NCBI GenBank assembly: GCA_000277445.1
Contig: AJWJ01000136.1
Coordinates: forward strand, 1 to 47,458
Reading direction: 5' to 3'
Length of the DNA stretch: 47,458 nucleotides
Source of the DNA: Polysphondylium violaceum
Lineage: Eukaryota; Evosea; Eumycetozoa; Dictyosteliales; Dictyosteliaceae
Below are positions 21,116-32,442 of the stretch, piece by piece. A model generated the notes under the pieces. It had not been told where the DNA came from. It made no database searches and was given only the letters and a program-made list of their open reading frames with translations. Within the stretch, counting starts at the first letter, position 1, and each line of letters begins with the position of its first letter. Both the position numbers and the translations under genes were made by a program.

Positions 21116-21984
21116 AAAATAAAATATGTAAACTTATTTCTTAATTTAATTTATTCTTTTTTTTTTCTAAATCCGTTTTTTTTTGTTTTCTTTTTACGAA
21201 AGAATTAGAGTTCTTCTACCCATTTTCTATTTTTTTTTCGATTTTTTTTTAATTTTTCATGATTACTGTGAGATTTTTTTTAAAAAATAAAACCCCTTTG
21301 TCTTTTAAAGAGTATGCAAGGTTTCTGTTTAATCATTGAACAACAACCACAACACTTTAAAAAATGAAACATAAAATAACAAAAACTAAAAGATCCAACG
21401 CTTGTATGAGAGAAGGATCCAACAAACGACTCTCTCCTCCTTGTATGTACAAAATTTATACACCCATTCAATTGACATATACTCATTGACTTTTTCATTT
21501 AGCTACCACCGGAAAAGGCTTTGTATTTGCAGCTTCAGGATCAGTCACTTTCCAAAGATAATGAATGAACTATGAAAACCTTTTTAAATAAACATATCGA
21601 AATGGACATAGAAGATATTTCTTATTGCCATTAGATCACTTATTTACAACCCAACAAATTAAATATAAATTATATTTAAAAAATTAATCTATAAAATTAT
21701 AGATAATAATGACCCCACCAAACCAAATATAGAAATACACAAATATTATTATTATTGATATAAAACAGTTTTATATCAACAGATATATTTTTATTTTTAT
21801 CCCTGATTTATCAGACTGGGGTGAGATTTTTTTTTCATTTTTTTTTTTTTCATTATTGGGTGAAATTGAAATCCCACCATTTTTTTTCATATTTTTTTTT
21901 TTTAATTTGAGTTAAAAAAAATTTAAAAAACTCTATAAAGAATTTTATGAAATATACTCATTTAGTGTGTTTATAGATATAAAA
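21116..21984. other. 0.9-kb spacer between hsp20 and acetyl-CoA synthetase
   Basis: The spacer is mostly A/T-rich with long T runs. The exception is a small minus-strand block at 21495-21569 that reads as a 24-codon exon-like peptide ending in a stop (WKVTDPEAANTKPFPVVAK) and is preceded by an acceptor-like TTCATAG. No complete gene could be built around it, so it is listed as a finding rather than a gene. The remainder should contain the acs promoter. Confidence 0.4.
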
Positions 21985-24126
21985 ATGATGAAAGATGATG
22001 AAATGATAAATAGAGGACCAGTCAATATATCAACCAAAAAAGAAGCGTCGGCTTTGTTGGCCAATAGCAGTGATACTGTATTCACACAAACCAATCAATT
22101 TAGTTCACATTGTTTAATTCCAACCATAGATAATTACAAACAACTCTATCAAGCAAGCGTTGATACTCCCGATCAATTTTGGGATGAACAAGCTAAAAAA
22201 CATTTAGATTGGTTTACTCCTTTTACTCAAGTATCCACTGGGTAAGTGTAAAGAGCAACAACAGTGATTAATATATATAGATTTATATATATATATATAT
22301 ATATATATAGATTTATTAATATAAATATATCTAGTAATTTTATTCAAGGTGATATTGGATGGTTTTTGAATGGTAAATTAAATGTATCTTATAATTGTGT
22401 AGATAGACATTTAAAAGAGAATAAGGACAAGATTGCCATTATTTATGAAGGTGATAAACCTAGTCAAATTGAAAAGATTACATATTATGAATTATATTTA
22501 CAAGTTTGCAGATTAGCCAATTTACTCTTATCACTTGGCATAAAAAAGGGAGACACTGTAGCCATCTATTTACCAAATACACCAGTTGCCATCTACTCAA
22601 TGTTGGCCTGTGCTAGAATAGGTGCCATTCATTCAGTCATTTTTGCCGGATTTGGATTTGAATCGATTATTAGTAGAGTCAAAGACGCCAATTGTCGTCT
22701 CATCATCACTGCCGACGAAGGTGTAAGAGGTGGAAAGACTATTCCTTTAAAGAAAAAGATTGATGAAGTCGTTTGTCATTGCAAGACTGTTGAGCATGTG
22801 TTGGTGTTTAAGAATACCGGCGGTCATGTAGATTTTAATCCACAAAAAGATATTTGGGCAGAGGAAGCTATGCTTGAGCAACGTCCCTATTGTCCCCCAG
22901 AGCATCTCGATAGCGAAGATCCATTGTTCATTCTCTACACAAGTGGCAGCACAGGTCAGCCCAAGGGTTTGGTCCATACCCAAGCAGGCTATCTATTGTA
23001 TGCAGCAATGACTCACAAATACGTTTTTGACTACCAAAACGACGACATATATGCTTGTGTCGCCGATGTTGGCTGGATCACAGGTCACTCATACATCGTC
23101 TATGGTCCTTTGGCCAATGGCGCAACTACATTTATTTTTGAAGGCACTCCCACCTACCCCACTCCATCAAGATACTGGGAAATGATTGAACGTCACAAGA
23201 TCACTCAATTCTATACCGCCCCAACCGCCATCCGTTCATTGATGAAATTCCCCACCTCGTTTGTTGAGAAATCCAATCTCGACACACTCAGAGTATTGGG
23301 TTCCGTCGGTGAGCCCATCAACCCCGAGGCCTGGAGATGGTACAATAAATTTGTGGGCAGAGAGAGATGCTCAATCGTCGATACCTACTGGCAAACCGAG
23401 TCTGGTGGCCATTTGATCACCCCTCTTCCAGGTGCAATCCCAACCAAGCCCGGCTCTGCCACTCTTCCCTTCTTTGGCATCATTCCCAAGATATTGGACC
23501 CACAAACTGGCCAGGTGCTCGACAACGCCGACACCACCGAGGGTGTGTTGGCCATCTCTCGTCCATGGCCTGGTATCGCCAGAACTGTGTACAAAAGTCA
23601 CAGTCGTTATCTATTGACCTACATGAAACCCTATCCAGGCTACTACTTTACCGGTGACGGTGTAAAGAGAGACAAAGACGGATACTATTGGATCGAAGGC
23701 AGAGTCGACGACGTCATCAACGTCGCCGGCCACAGATTGGGTACTGCAGAATTAGAGAGTGCCTTGGTGGGCAGCTACTGCTGCGCCGAAGCAGCTGTTG
23801 TTGGCTATCCCCACGACGTCAAAGGTCAAGGTATTTTAGCATTTTGCATCCTCAAAGAAGGCTACGAAGATGACGAAAACACTGTCAGTATCCTCAGAAA
23901 CGAAGTCAGAAATACAGTGGGTCCCTTTGCATCGCCCGATGTCATTGTCATCACACCATCATTACCCAAAACCCGTTCAGGTAAAATCATGAGACGTATT
24001 TTGAGAAAGATTGCATGTCATGAATCTTCTCCAGAGCAATTGGGTGACATTAGTACCCTTGCCGAGCCTGAAGTTGTACCTTTATTAATCACCAAAGTAT
24101 TGAAATATATTCCAAAAACTCATTAA
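21985..24126 (+). CDS. acsA: Acetyl-CoA synthetase (AMP-forming)
   Basis: Two exons (21985-22241, 22335-24126) around a 93-nt intron encode 682 residues, full length for the family. The junction gives TPFTQVSTG-NFIQGDIGWF. The enzyme converts acetate, ATP and CoA to acetyl-CoA, AMP and PPi in two steps. The ATP-binding P-loop YTSGSTGQPKG lies at about residue 287. The C-terminal PKTRSGKIMRRILRK carries the catalytic Lys at about residue 636 that is usually controlled by acetylation. Acetate-site residues are embedded in the VDTYWQTESGGH block. The second half uses many C-ending codons, unlike its AT-rich first 400 bp. A frame without ATG extends slightly upstream; the A-rich context favours 21985. 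Confidence 0.96.
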
Positions 24127-24448
24127 AATAAATAAACAGATATAGTGTATCCAAACTGTAAATTGACTAATTCATTATTTCTAAATATATCCTCAGACAG
24201 CCATAAATTTGACTTTTTTTTTAATAATAGAAATAGATACCCAAAGATAAATTGTCTATGATATCATGATTTTATCGTCGATTTTAGTGTGATGGGGAGT
24301 GGTGATCCCAATTTTTTTTTTTTTGCAAATTTATTTTCAGTTTTCATGATTTGCATGGTTTGTGTTTTAATTAGTAATATTAATTTGTATATATCTACCT
24401 GTCATATATATATCTGTAGCATTACATTAAACATATATAAAGGGCAAG
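24127..24448. other. Spacer between acsA and the LENG8-like gene
   Basis: This A/T-rich region holds the acs terminator and the promoter of the next gene, with TATA-like ATATATATAT runs near 24400-24440. No gene is seen. Confidence 0.5.
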
Positions 24449-26531
24449 ATGTCTATATTTGGAGATAAGTCATGGAGTGAAATCACTGATGAAGATGAAG
24501 AGGATCAACATTTAAAGATTTTAGAGGATTTCAAAAAGTCACCTGCTTTATCACCTCTTCTTTCTCAACAAAGTACTGCTCCTACCACTACTTTAAATAA
24601 CAGTAGTAACAGTAATACCAATAATAATAACAATAATAACAAGAGTAATAGTAATAATAAAAATTATAGCAATAACACTCTATCCTCTCCAAGTAATAAT
24701 AGAAGCAACAATGAATATAATAATTATAGTAATACGAAATCACCTGGTAGAGACCTAAGAGATTTAATTAATGAAGAAAAGTCTAAATCTCCAATAAAAA
24801 CACCACAGAGAGATAATCGAGACAACAGAGATTACAGAGACAATAGAGACCACAGAGACAATAGAGACCACAGAGACAATAGAGACCACAGAGATAATAG
24901 AGACAACAGGAATCATCATCAACAATATCAATCACCACATAAAACACCTATTAGAGATTTAAGAGATGTTATAAATGAAGAAAAATCTAGATCACCTGTT
25001 AATACAAAAACATTACACAGAGATAATAGTCCTCACAATAATAGAGACAATAGACATCATCAACAACAAGAACAAAGATATCAATCTCCACATAAAACAC
25101 CTATTAGAGATCTAAGAGATGTTATCAATGAAGAGAAAGCTAAATCACCTGTTCATATTAGATCTAGAGCAAATCAAGAGAGTGATGATGATGATGAAGA
25201 AGAAGATTATGATGAAGAGGAAGAGGAGGAAGAACAAGATAATCAAGCTTACATTAAAAACAATGGCCTAGATACACCGTCCACATTGATGTCTTCTAGA
25301 TTTAGTCAATTAGCCAATAATAGTAATAATCAAGAGATCTCATCCGCAGCACCTCAACAAAGAGCTATCTCTACTCCAACACAAAAAAATAGAAGACAAC
25401 TTAATGACCTTACACCATACTCTTCACCCTCAGCTCCATCAACACCAAACCAAAAACAAAATACCCTTCAACAACGTGTTATCCTTAACTCACCATCATC
25501 TTCACCAATGAAGTTTAATAATAATAAGAATAATAATAAACAAACAAACACTAATACACCAACAACACCAACTAAAAATACAGCAACACCAACACCAACA
25601 CCAACAACTTCATCAACATCAACATCAACATCATTACCAAATACATCAATGATATCATATACAGATGAAGATATTAATCAACCAATTATCGGTACTTGTA
25701 AAGAATATGAAAAGAAATATCTTAGATTAACAGGTAAAGCCAATCCAGCATTAGTTAGACCAGAGTCGATCTTAAAGAATTGGTTTCCTAAATTAGAGAA
25801 TAGATATAAAAACACCAAAAACTATGACTATACTTTGGATCAAATGAAATCCATTAGACAAGATCTAATGGTACAACATTTAAGAAATGATTTTGCAATC
25901 AAAGTCTATGAATCAAATGCTAAAATTTGTTTAGAGAATTTAGATTTCATTGAATTTGGTCAATGTCTATCACAAATCAAAGAACTATATGATTCAAACA
26001 ACATTGATCCATTGAATCAAGTTGAATTTTACTGTTTGGATATTTTATTTACTTTATTATTTAATGAAAATGGTATGATTAAATTTCATTACATTGATTG
26101 ATAATATATTTGTATCATTAGCAGTAATACTAACCAATACACATATAATAACACAAAACACAATAGAATTAGTAACATTATTACCAAATCTATTAAAATT
26201 GAATATATTTGAAAATCAAGATATTAAACATTGCTTTAGTATTGTAAAATCAGTGTTGATTAAAAACTATCATCAATTCAATATACTGTATTTCAAGAGT
26301 TCCACCTATCAACGTTATTTCCTTGATAAACTATTATTGGATAAACTAAGAAATCACTCATTGTATGCAATGATGAAATCATTTAAACCCTCTATTCATT
26401 TCAATCTATTGGAAAAAGAGTTGTCTTTTACCAGTCAAGATCAATTGATACAATATTTAAGTTCAAATCCAATTCAATTACCCATAGTGTTGGATAAAGA
26501 AAACCAATTATTAATTTGTACTAAAAAATAA
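24449..26531 (+). CDS. SAC3/GANP-domain protein of the LENG8 / Thp3 type
   Basis: Two exons (24449-26072, 26167-26531) around a 94-nt intron with a TACTAAC branch site give 662 residues. The N-terminal 400 residues are disordered: Asn/Ser runs, a tandem RDNRDH repeat, three copies of RDLRD(L/V)INEEK(S/A)(K/R)SP, an Asp/Glu block and a Thr/Pro block. The SAC3 domain starts near residue 415 (IGTCKEYEKKYLRLTGKANP, then VRPESILKNWFPKL). It continues through MKSIRQDLMVQHLRNDFAI to the second exon (YFLDKLLLDKLRNHSLYAMM, then FTSQDQLIQYL). LENG8/Thp3 proteins act in nuclear mRNA maturation and export, related to TREX-2. Orthology is strong from the QMKSIRQDL and VRPESILK blocks; the disordered part is lineage-specific. 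Confidence 0.88.
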
Positions 26532-26745
26532 ACACACACCCACCTATAACTAATAACTTGCTGTCGTCATTGTCATATGAAAAATTTCATTTTATAAATT
26601 TCATAGAAACCTCCTTTTTCCCAGAAGATTTGAGCAAAAAAAAATTTTTGAAAAAATTTGAAAAAATTGAAAAAAAAGAATGTGATTGAAAAATTTTGAC
26701 CCGCACCATCCTTTTATATATATATCTATCTCACAAACAACAAAC

Positions 26746-27906
26746 ATGGCTCGAACAAAACAAACGGCAAGAAAAGTTCCAATCTCTAGAATGTCTAAGA
26801 ACACCAATACCCTTAAAATTGCAAAGACTCCTTCGCCTGCTAAACCAAAAAGAGACAACAGCGACACTGAGAGTGAGGGTGAAGATCAAGTTACCACTAC
26901 CACTACCATTGGTAGCTCGGCCGATAGCACAGAGTTTGCCGATATTGTCGTAGGTCCCGGTCAAATGAAAATCATTTCTTGGAATGTTGCTGGCTTCAAT
27001 GCAGTCGTCGGCAAAGGTTTTAGAGAGTATGTTGAAAAGGAGCAACCAGATATCCTCTGCTTGCAAGAGACCAAGATGGCACCTGCCAAAGTACCCAAGA
27101 GCGCTATACCCGATGGCTACGAATATCATTTCATTGCCGCTAATAGACCAGGTCTTCACGGCACTGCTCTCTTGACAAAGACCAAACCTTTGTCCTTAAA
27201 GTTTGGCATTGGCATTGAAAAGCATGATAACGAAGGACGTGTAATCACTGCCGAGTATCCAAACTTTTATGTTGTCAACACTTACGTCCCCAACGCAGGC
27301 ACTCAAGGTCTCCAAAGACTCGACTATAGAATCAAAGAGTGGGATAAAGATTTCCATGCCTATCTCAATAACCTCAAAGCAACTAAACCAGTGATTTGGT
27401 GTGGCGATTTAAATGTTGCCCATCATGAAATTGATTTAAAGAATCCAAAAACAAATGTATTATATCTACTAGTCTTATATTTAAGATGTTTTGTTATATA
27501 CAACTACTAACATAATAATAATAATAACTTCCATTACTACTATCCAGAAAAGATCAGCAGGTTTTACAGTGGAAGAGAGAACTAGTTTTGGTGATTTTTT
27601 GAGTCAAGGATGGATTGATAGCTATCGTCATTTCAATCCAGACAAAACTGGTGCATACACTTTTTGGAGCTACAAGTCTAAAGCTAGAGAAACAAATGCT
27701 GGTTGGAGACTTGATTACTTTATTGTACCAAATGAATTTATTAATTCTATCAAAACTACTTTTATTAGATCAAAGGTTTTAGGATCAGAGTAAGTATTTT
27801 ATATGTTGTAAATTTATTTATTGAATCTATAAATAATGTGTACTAATCATAATATTCTATTAATTTAATTAGTCATTGTCCCATTGGTATCGTTGTGGAT
27901 GCTTAA
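26746..27906 (+). CDS. apeA: APE1-type AP endonuclease (exonuclease III family) with a histone H3-like N-terminus
   Basis: Three exons (26746-27456, 27548-27789, 27873-27906) encode 328 residues. The enzyme cuts DNA 5' of abasic sites in base-excision repair. The catalytic set is complete (human APE1 equivalents in brackets): Asn80 (N68) in SWNVAGFN, Glu108 (E96) in LQETK, Tyr180 (Y171), Asp221 and Asn223 (D210, N212) in GDLNVAHHEID, and Asp318-His319 (D308-H309) in SDHCPI. The second intron has a TACTAAT branch site. Residues 2-10 are ARTKQTARK, identical to the first nine residues of mature histone H3; the match ends at residue 11 (Val instead of Ser10 of H3). A basic/Pro and then acidic linker (PAKPKR, DTESEGED) leads into the nuclease domain. 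No other ATG lies upstream in frame; the next Met is residue 16. Confidence 0.95.
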
Positions 27907-28215
27907 GTCATTGTTGTTATTGTAGTGTAGTAATAATATGGACATAAATATATCTATATATATATATATATATGCAAAAGACAAATGTATTTTTAGCTAG
28001 TATAAAACAAATAAAATATAAAGGCAACAAAACATCAAGTTATATTTATAATCTATTCCTATTTCTGTTTTTTTATTTAATTTAAATAAAAATGAAAATA
28101 GAATATCCTCGGCTATTCATTATTGAAAGATAATTTGGATAAATAGAAATTACACACGGGCACAAAGTTATCAATGTCATTGTAATTGTCGTCACAATCA
28201 TCATCATGATTATTA
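27907..28215. other. Convergent 3' spacer after the AP endonuclease
   Basis: This is A/T-rich with a TA dinucleotide run near 27954-27972 and AATAAA words for both strands. No gene or RNA is seen. Confidence 0.5.
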
Positions 28216-28683
28216 TTAATATTCAGTATACAACTTTTGTTGAAGATCTCTAATTTGCTTTCTATATTGATCCTCTTTTGAATAGAAATCATCTTTGAGT
28301 TTGGTGATCTCTTTGTTTAAATTGGCAATACATTGAGAATAATCACAACAGATTAATAATTCTTTAGAGTACTCTTTAGTAATATCGTGTAACTTTTCTC
28401 TTAAATTCAAGATTTCTTCATCTCTTTTCATGATTTGTAAATTCTTTAATTCCAAATCTCTTTTAAATTTTTCTTTAAAAATTAAATTATTGTTGTTGTT
28501 GTTTTTGTTGTTGATAAAAGACGAGGAAGGATTTACTTGATCGTTGATTGATGGATGGCAAGATGTAGATTTAAAAATTTCTTTATCATTTTCTGCATGG
28601 GTCAAATGAACAATTAATTTGTTTACATCAACTTCTTTTGCATTTGTAAAAAATGTTGTAGTTGTTGATGTTGATGCTTCCAT
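28216..28683 (-). CDS. Small coiled-coil protein, function unknown
   Basis: This single exon encodes 155 residues. The first half is Ser/Thr-rich with an Asn run. From about residue 68 the sequence is a continuous charged helix with heptad spacing (FKRDLELKNLQIMKRDEEIL, then LNKEITKLKDDFYSKEDQYR) predicted to form a coiled coil. No signal peptide, membrane segment or known domain is seen. The gene diverges from PAAF1 with a 461-bp spacer. Composition argues that it is a real gene. Family unknown. Confidence 0.7.
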   Translation of the reverse strand: MEASTSTTTTFFTNAKEVDVNKLIVHLTHAENDKEIFKSTSCHPSINDQVNPSSSFINNKNNNNNNLIFKEKFKRDLELKNLQIMKRDEEILNLREKLHDITKEYSKELLICCDYSQCIANLNKEITKLKDDFYSKEDQYRKQIRDLQQKLYTEY

Positions 28684-29144
28684 TTGTGTGATAATGAATA
28701 ACTATTATTATTAATTTCGAAAAAAAATAAGGAGAGAGATTTAATAAAAAAAAAAATTCTACTTGTATGATTTTATTATCTGTACGCTTAAGGATAAAAT
28801 AAAAACTATATTTGATAAAGATAAAAACTTTAAATTTTTGATAAATTAACCCCACTTTATGTTTATGATTTCAAATCAAGCATTTTGTCATACATTTCAC
28901 CCACATTCCTGAATAAAATTTTATTTCAAAATTTTCACCCACCCAACACAACATATCTCATAATTCACACACAAACACACTTCTTCCTCTTTCTGCTATA
29001 GCCCTTTATATTTTCAAACAGTTGTTGATAGTTTGAAAGCACATACATTTTATCAAAATAATAAAGTAACAGCAAACATCGCAAACATCTAGCATTCATT
29101 ATCGCACCCCCTTCACAGATAAACACACACTTTTATAAATAAAA
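28684..29144. promoter_or_regulatory. Divergent promoter spacer, coiled-coil gene / PAAF1
   Basis: This 461-bp spacer lies between opposite start codons. A/T homopolymers dominate on the left; CA- and ACAC-rich leader-like sequence sits on the right before the PAAF1 ATG. No discrete element or gene is recognised. Confidence 0.4.
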
Positions 29145-30718
29145 ATGACAAGTAATAGCAAACTAGTTACTACATCTCGAGAGATACCCAATCATTTTTT
29201 AGAATCTATTAAAATACAATATGATTGGGAGTTGGCATATAAACAAGATACTGATAACTTTTGGGTTAGCTATCAAAAAGGTACGCTAATTATTCTTGTT
29301 TGTTTATTTCATATTTATATAAAATATAGAGTATAGGATAAACAATACACCTGTGTGTTGATAAACATATATAGATATCTATAGTTTGTCACTACTGCAC
29401 GATAGGATCCCATTGTTTTTTATTATATCATATGATAATAATGATGTTCACATCTCTATAAATTTAGGAAAAAAAAAAAAAAAAAAAATCAATTACTAAT
29501 TCCCAATTTTATACGTATTACTATTTTAGAACTAAAGAATATTGTTCATGGATCAATTCGTTCAACTAGACAATCAAATAATAAATTCCTTTTTGAATCT
29601 GATCAAGGCTTTAAATTGGATATTCAAGTATGTGTATTTTATATTTTTGTTTTTAAATGTATATACTAAATGATGACTTTCTTTATTAGGAAAACTTGAA
29701 TCACATTAAAATTGGATGTGAAAAATATACAACCAATATATATTCACCATATCAAGTCCACAAGGTATTGAATGGAAAGAAAAGAATAATGTCCATGGGA
29801 GTGTCCTCCATGGGTGAATTGGGTGTTTACGGCAGCACCGATGGTATCTTGGAAGTTTTTGAAATTTCAGATGGCCAAGTAAGAAGAAAATTAGATGGCC
29901 ACGCTGGTGATGTCGACTTTTCAATGTTTTTCCCAAGTGGCACTGTGATTCTTAGCGGTGCTGGTGATGGTAGATTAAAAATATGGGATGCTTTGGATGG
30001 TAGCTGTGCCCAAACCCTTGTTGGACACACTGGTGGTATTATAAGTGCCTCTTTGGTAGACAGAGGAAGAAATATTGTATCTGCCTCGAGAGATGGTACC
30101 TCTAAACTATGGGATGTACCAAGTGCATCGGTTATTCACACTCTATGTAAACTCTCTAGACCAGTAAACGATTGTTTTGTTGCTTCCTCTTTATTAGAAT
30201 CAACCAACAATACAGGTGAGAAAACCGATGAAAGAGAAGTTGGCACCCAAGGCAAGACTGTAGTGTTGGCAGCTGAAGAGGGATTCCTTCAAATCTATGA
30301 TCTTAGATCCAAGAACATGGTCTCCCAACTTGATATCCCCCTCTTGTCTGAACAAACCCGTCCAGTTGCCTTTAATGCTTGTCATGTTCACAATAGTCTG
30401 ATCGTTGGTGGTGATCACGTCGGTAACATTTATCTTTGGGATAAGAGAAACCTGTCAACTCCATTTTCCAGATTACAATTTTCAAATTCACCCATCCATC
30501 ACATTAAATCAAATACATCTGCCAAGAGTTCAAATTCCTTTTGGGTCACATCTGGTGATGGCTCTGTCTTCTTGTTAGATTTGGATAAAAACTCAATAAC
30601 CACCTCATTGTCTGGCATCGATACCGATGTGGTCACTTCATTCAATGTTGTCAAAGATATGGCATTTACAACATCCAGAGATTCAATTATAAGATGTTAT
30701 AATAAATTAAATTTATAA
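29145..30718 (+). CDS. paaf1: Proteasomal ATPase-associated factor 1 (PAAF1/Rpn14-like WD40 protein)
   Basis: Three exons (29145-29280, 29530-29627, 29690-30718) encode 420 residues. Introns are 249 and 62 nt, the second with a TACTAAA branch site. The first 110 residues lack WD repeats and correspond to the family's N-terminal region. They are followed by a WD40 propeller with clear units: LDGHAGDVDFSMFFPSGTVI, then GDGRLKIWDALDGS, then VGHTGGIISASLVDRGRNIV, then SRDGTSKLWDVPS, and later GDHVGNIYLWDKRN. PAAF1/Rpn14 is a chaperone that binds proteasomal Rpt ATPases during assembly of the 19S base. The assignment rests on overall layout and repeat sequence; generic WD40 similarity is the main alternative. 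Confidence 0.82.
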
Positions 30719-30884
30719 TCATTTTCATATATATATTTTAAATAACCATACACGTGTTCGTTATTATTTATATTATTATAACAGAATTTATTTACAGAAT
30801 TTATTTTACCTGTCTGTGTAAAATAAAAAGAGAGAAGAACAAGATGTTATTGATATTTTAAGTCAACTACATTACTAATTTTAT

Positions 30885-32442
30885 TTAGTTAAGTTTGGCT
30901 TTGGCAGCGGTTTCCTTGTTGGCAGCCTTAACTCTCTTGGCAATGATGGCACGAGTTGGACCAGAAAGAGTGTTACCACCCCATTGTTTTCTGTGTTCAG
31001 AGTTGTTGTTGAACATTTGTTTGGCAGCTTCAACTAAGAGGGAGAGATCGTTAATGTCAGTGTTGTTGACACCAGTGAGGGCAACGCAAGAGGTACCTCT
31101 TAAGTTGACTAATTGACCGAGTCTGCTCTTGGATTTGACGATGCAGTATGGGACGTCCATACGTCTGCAGAGAGCTGGGAGCCAGATGACGATCTAAAGA
31201 TAGGGTTGACAATGATTAGTAAAAGAGGGTAAAAAAGATAATGAACACCAAGTAGACCAAAGACATCAATGATTGAAAATCATGTGAAGTGAATGGATGG
31301 TAGATCATTATATAGGAGGTAAGGATAGACAACCAAAGAATGGTGTTTCGTATCCGACCCCTTTATAGATTTTGTTTCATCTACATAATCAAGATTCAAA
31401 TAAATGAATCTCTAGTAGGAATACAAGAATCAAATAAAGTGCCTTCAACAATGTGATTATTATCAATTCTATAGCAAGTAGTCAAATGAATTGTTCTACA
31501 TGAGACAGAATTTTAAACTATTCAACATCTACACATGGAGTACGTATACTAATCAAACAAGAGAAATATACGTCTACACAGCACACACATTGGATAATCA
31601 GAAAAGAAACCAAGTTTCAATTCCTCCCCAAGTGATTACACTATTTAGAGAGAATGTACAGTGATTAAACACAACAATACAATCTCTCTATATCAAGTAA
31701 AAACTCGACAATTTTGTTGTTTGTAGTAGAAATGAGATAATGTAACAATATTCTATCTAAAGTACCCTCTAATATAATAAATCTATAATATATGGATAGT
31801 AGTGTAAAGATATACATACTTCAACTGGATCAACATCGTGAGCAATGACGACGAGCTTAGCTTTCTTCTTTTCGACGAGCTTGGTGACGATATCAATACC
31901 GTGTTTGAGGAAAGAGACTGGCTTTTCAGCTTTGGCAACTTTTTCACCCTTTGGAGCAGCAGCACGAGCTTTGGCGGCTTCTAATAATCTAGCTTTCTTG
32001 ACAGATTGTTCTTCTGGTCTGTATTTGTCTAATAATTTGAAGAGAGAGATGGCAGTGTTTTTGTCAAAGACACGGGAGAATTGGTTGATGGTTGGTGGAA
32101 CCTTCAATCTTCTAACTAAAACACGTCTTTGTCTTTGGATTCTGACGTATCTTGGCCAGTGGGTAAAGTGAGTTAAATCTCTCTTTGGTAAGACACCGAA
32201 ACCAGTACCAAAGTTCTTAACTTTCTTGGTGTATAAGGCGTTGAAAATAGTACCGGTCTTTGGTTTCTTTTCAGTCTTCTTCTTGACGACGGCAGTAGTG
32301 GCTGGTTTAGCAGCAGCTTTGGCAGCTGGTTTAGCTTGAGTATTCTTAGACTATATGATTGTGATTGATTGTATTAGATTCATGTTGATTGATATAGATT
32401 GATGTTGTATCCGTGATACAGGATATCATATACACATACCAT
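30885..32442 (-). CDS. rpl7a: 60S ribosomal protein L7a (eL8)
   Basis: Three exons encode 280 residues: 32442-32440 (the ATG alone), 32350-31820 and 31193-30885. The protein has the Lys/Ala-rich N-terminus ([16 protein letters not shown]) and the rRNA-binding core ([20 protein letters not shown]). It also has the L7Ae kink-turn fold ([20 protein letters not shown] across the second junction, then [19 protein letters not shown]). It is a structural protein of the large ribosomal subunit. The first intron (89 nt) follows the start codon directly, a frequent arrangement in dictyostelid ribosomal genes. The second intron (31194-31819) is 626 nt, far longer than any other here. Codon use is strongly biased, as in highly expressed genes. 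Confidence 0.96.
31194..31819 (-). other. Long second intron of rpl7a
   Basis: It starts with GTATGT and ends with AG, and its 626 nt contrast with roughly 60-130 nt for most introns in the window. Its composition is more balanced than the spacers. In animals the orthologous gene hosts box C/D snoRNAs, so this is a natural place to look for one. I found no convincing C/D pair by eye on the transcribed strand. Confidence 0.7.

Noticed and set aside
21280-21498. Minus-strand 72-codon frame after hsp20
   Set aside because: Cys/Phe/His-rich random-looking sequence without a domain, adjacent to T runs.
26686-26745. Upstream extension of the AP endonuclease frame
   Set aside because: The frame is open but has no ATG; the sequence is leader-like (TATATATATCTATC followed by CAAACAACAAAC).
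31369-31390. Possible C box (GTAGATGAAA on the minus strand) of a snoRNA in the rpl7a intron
   Set aside because: No D box (CTGA) at suitable distance on the same strand and no terminal stem.
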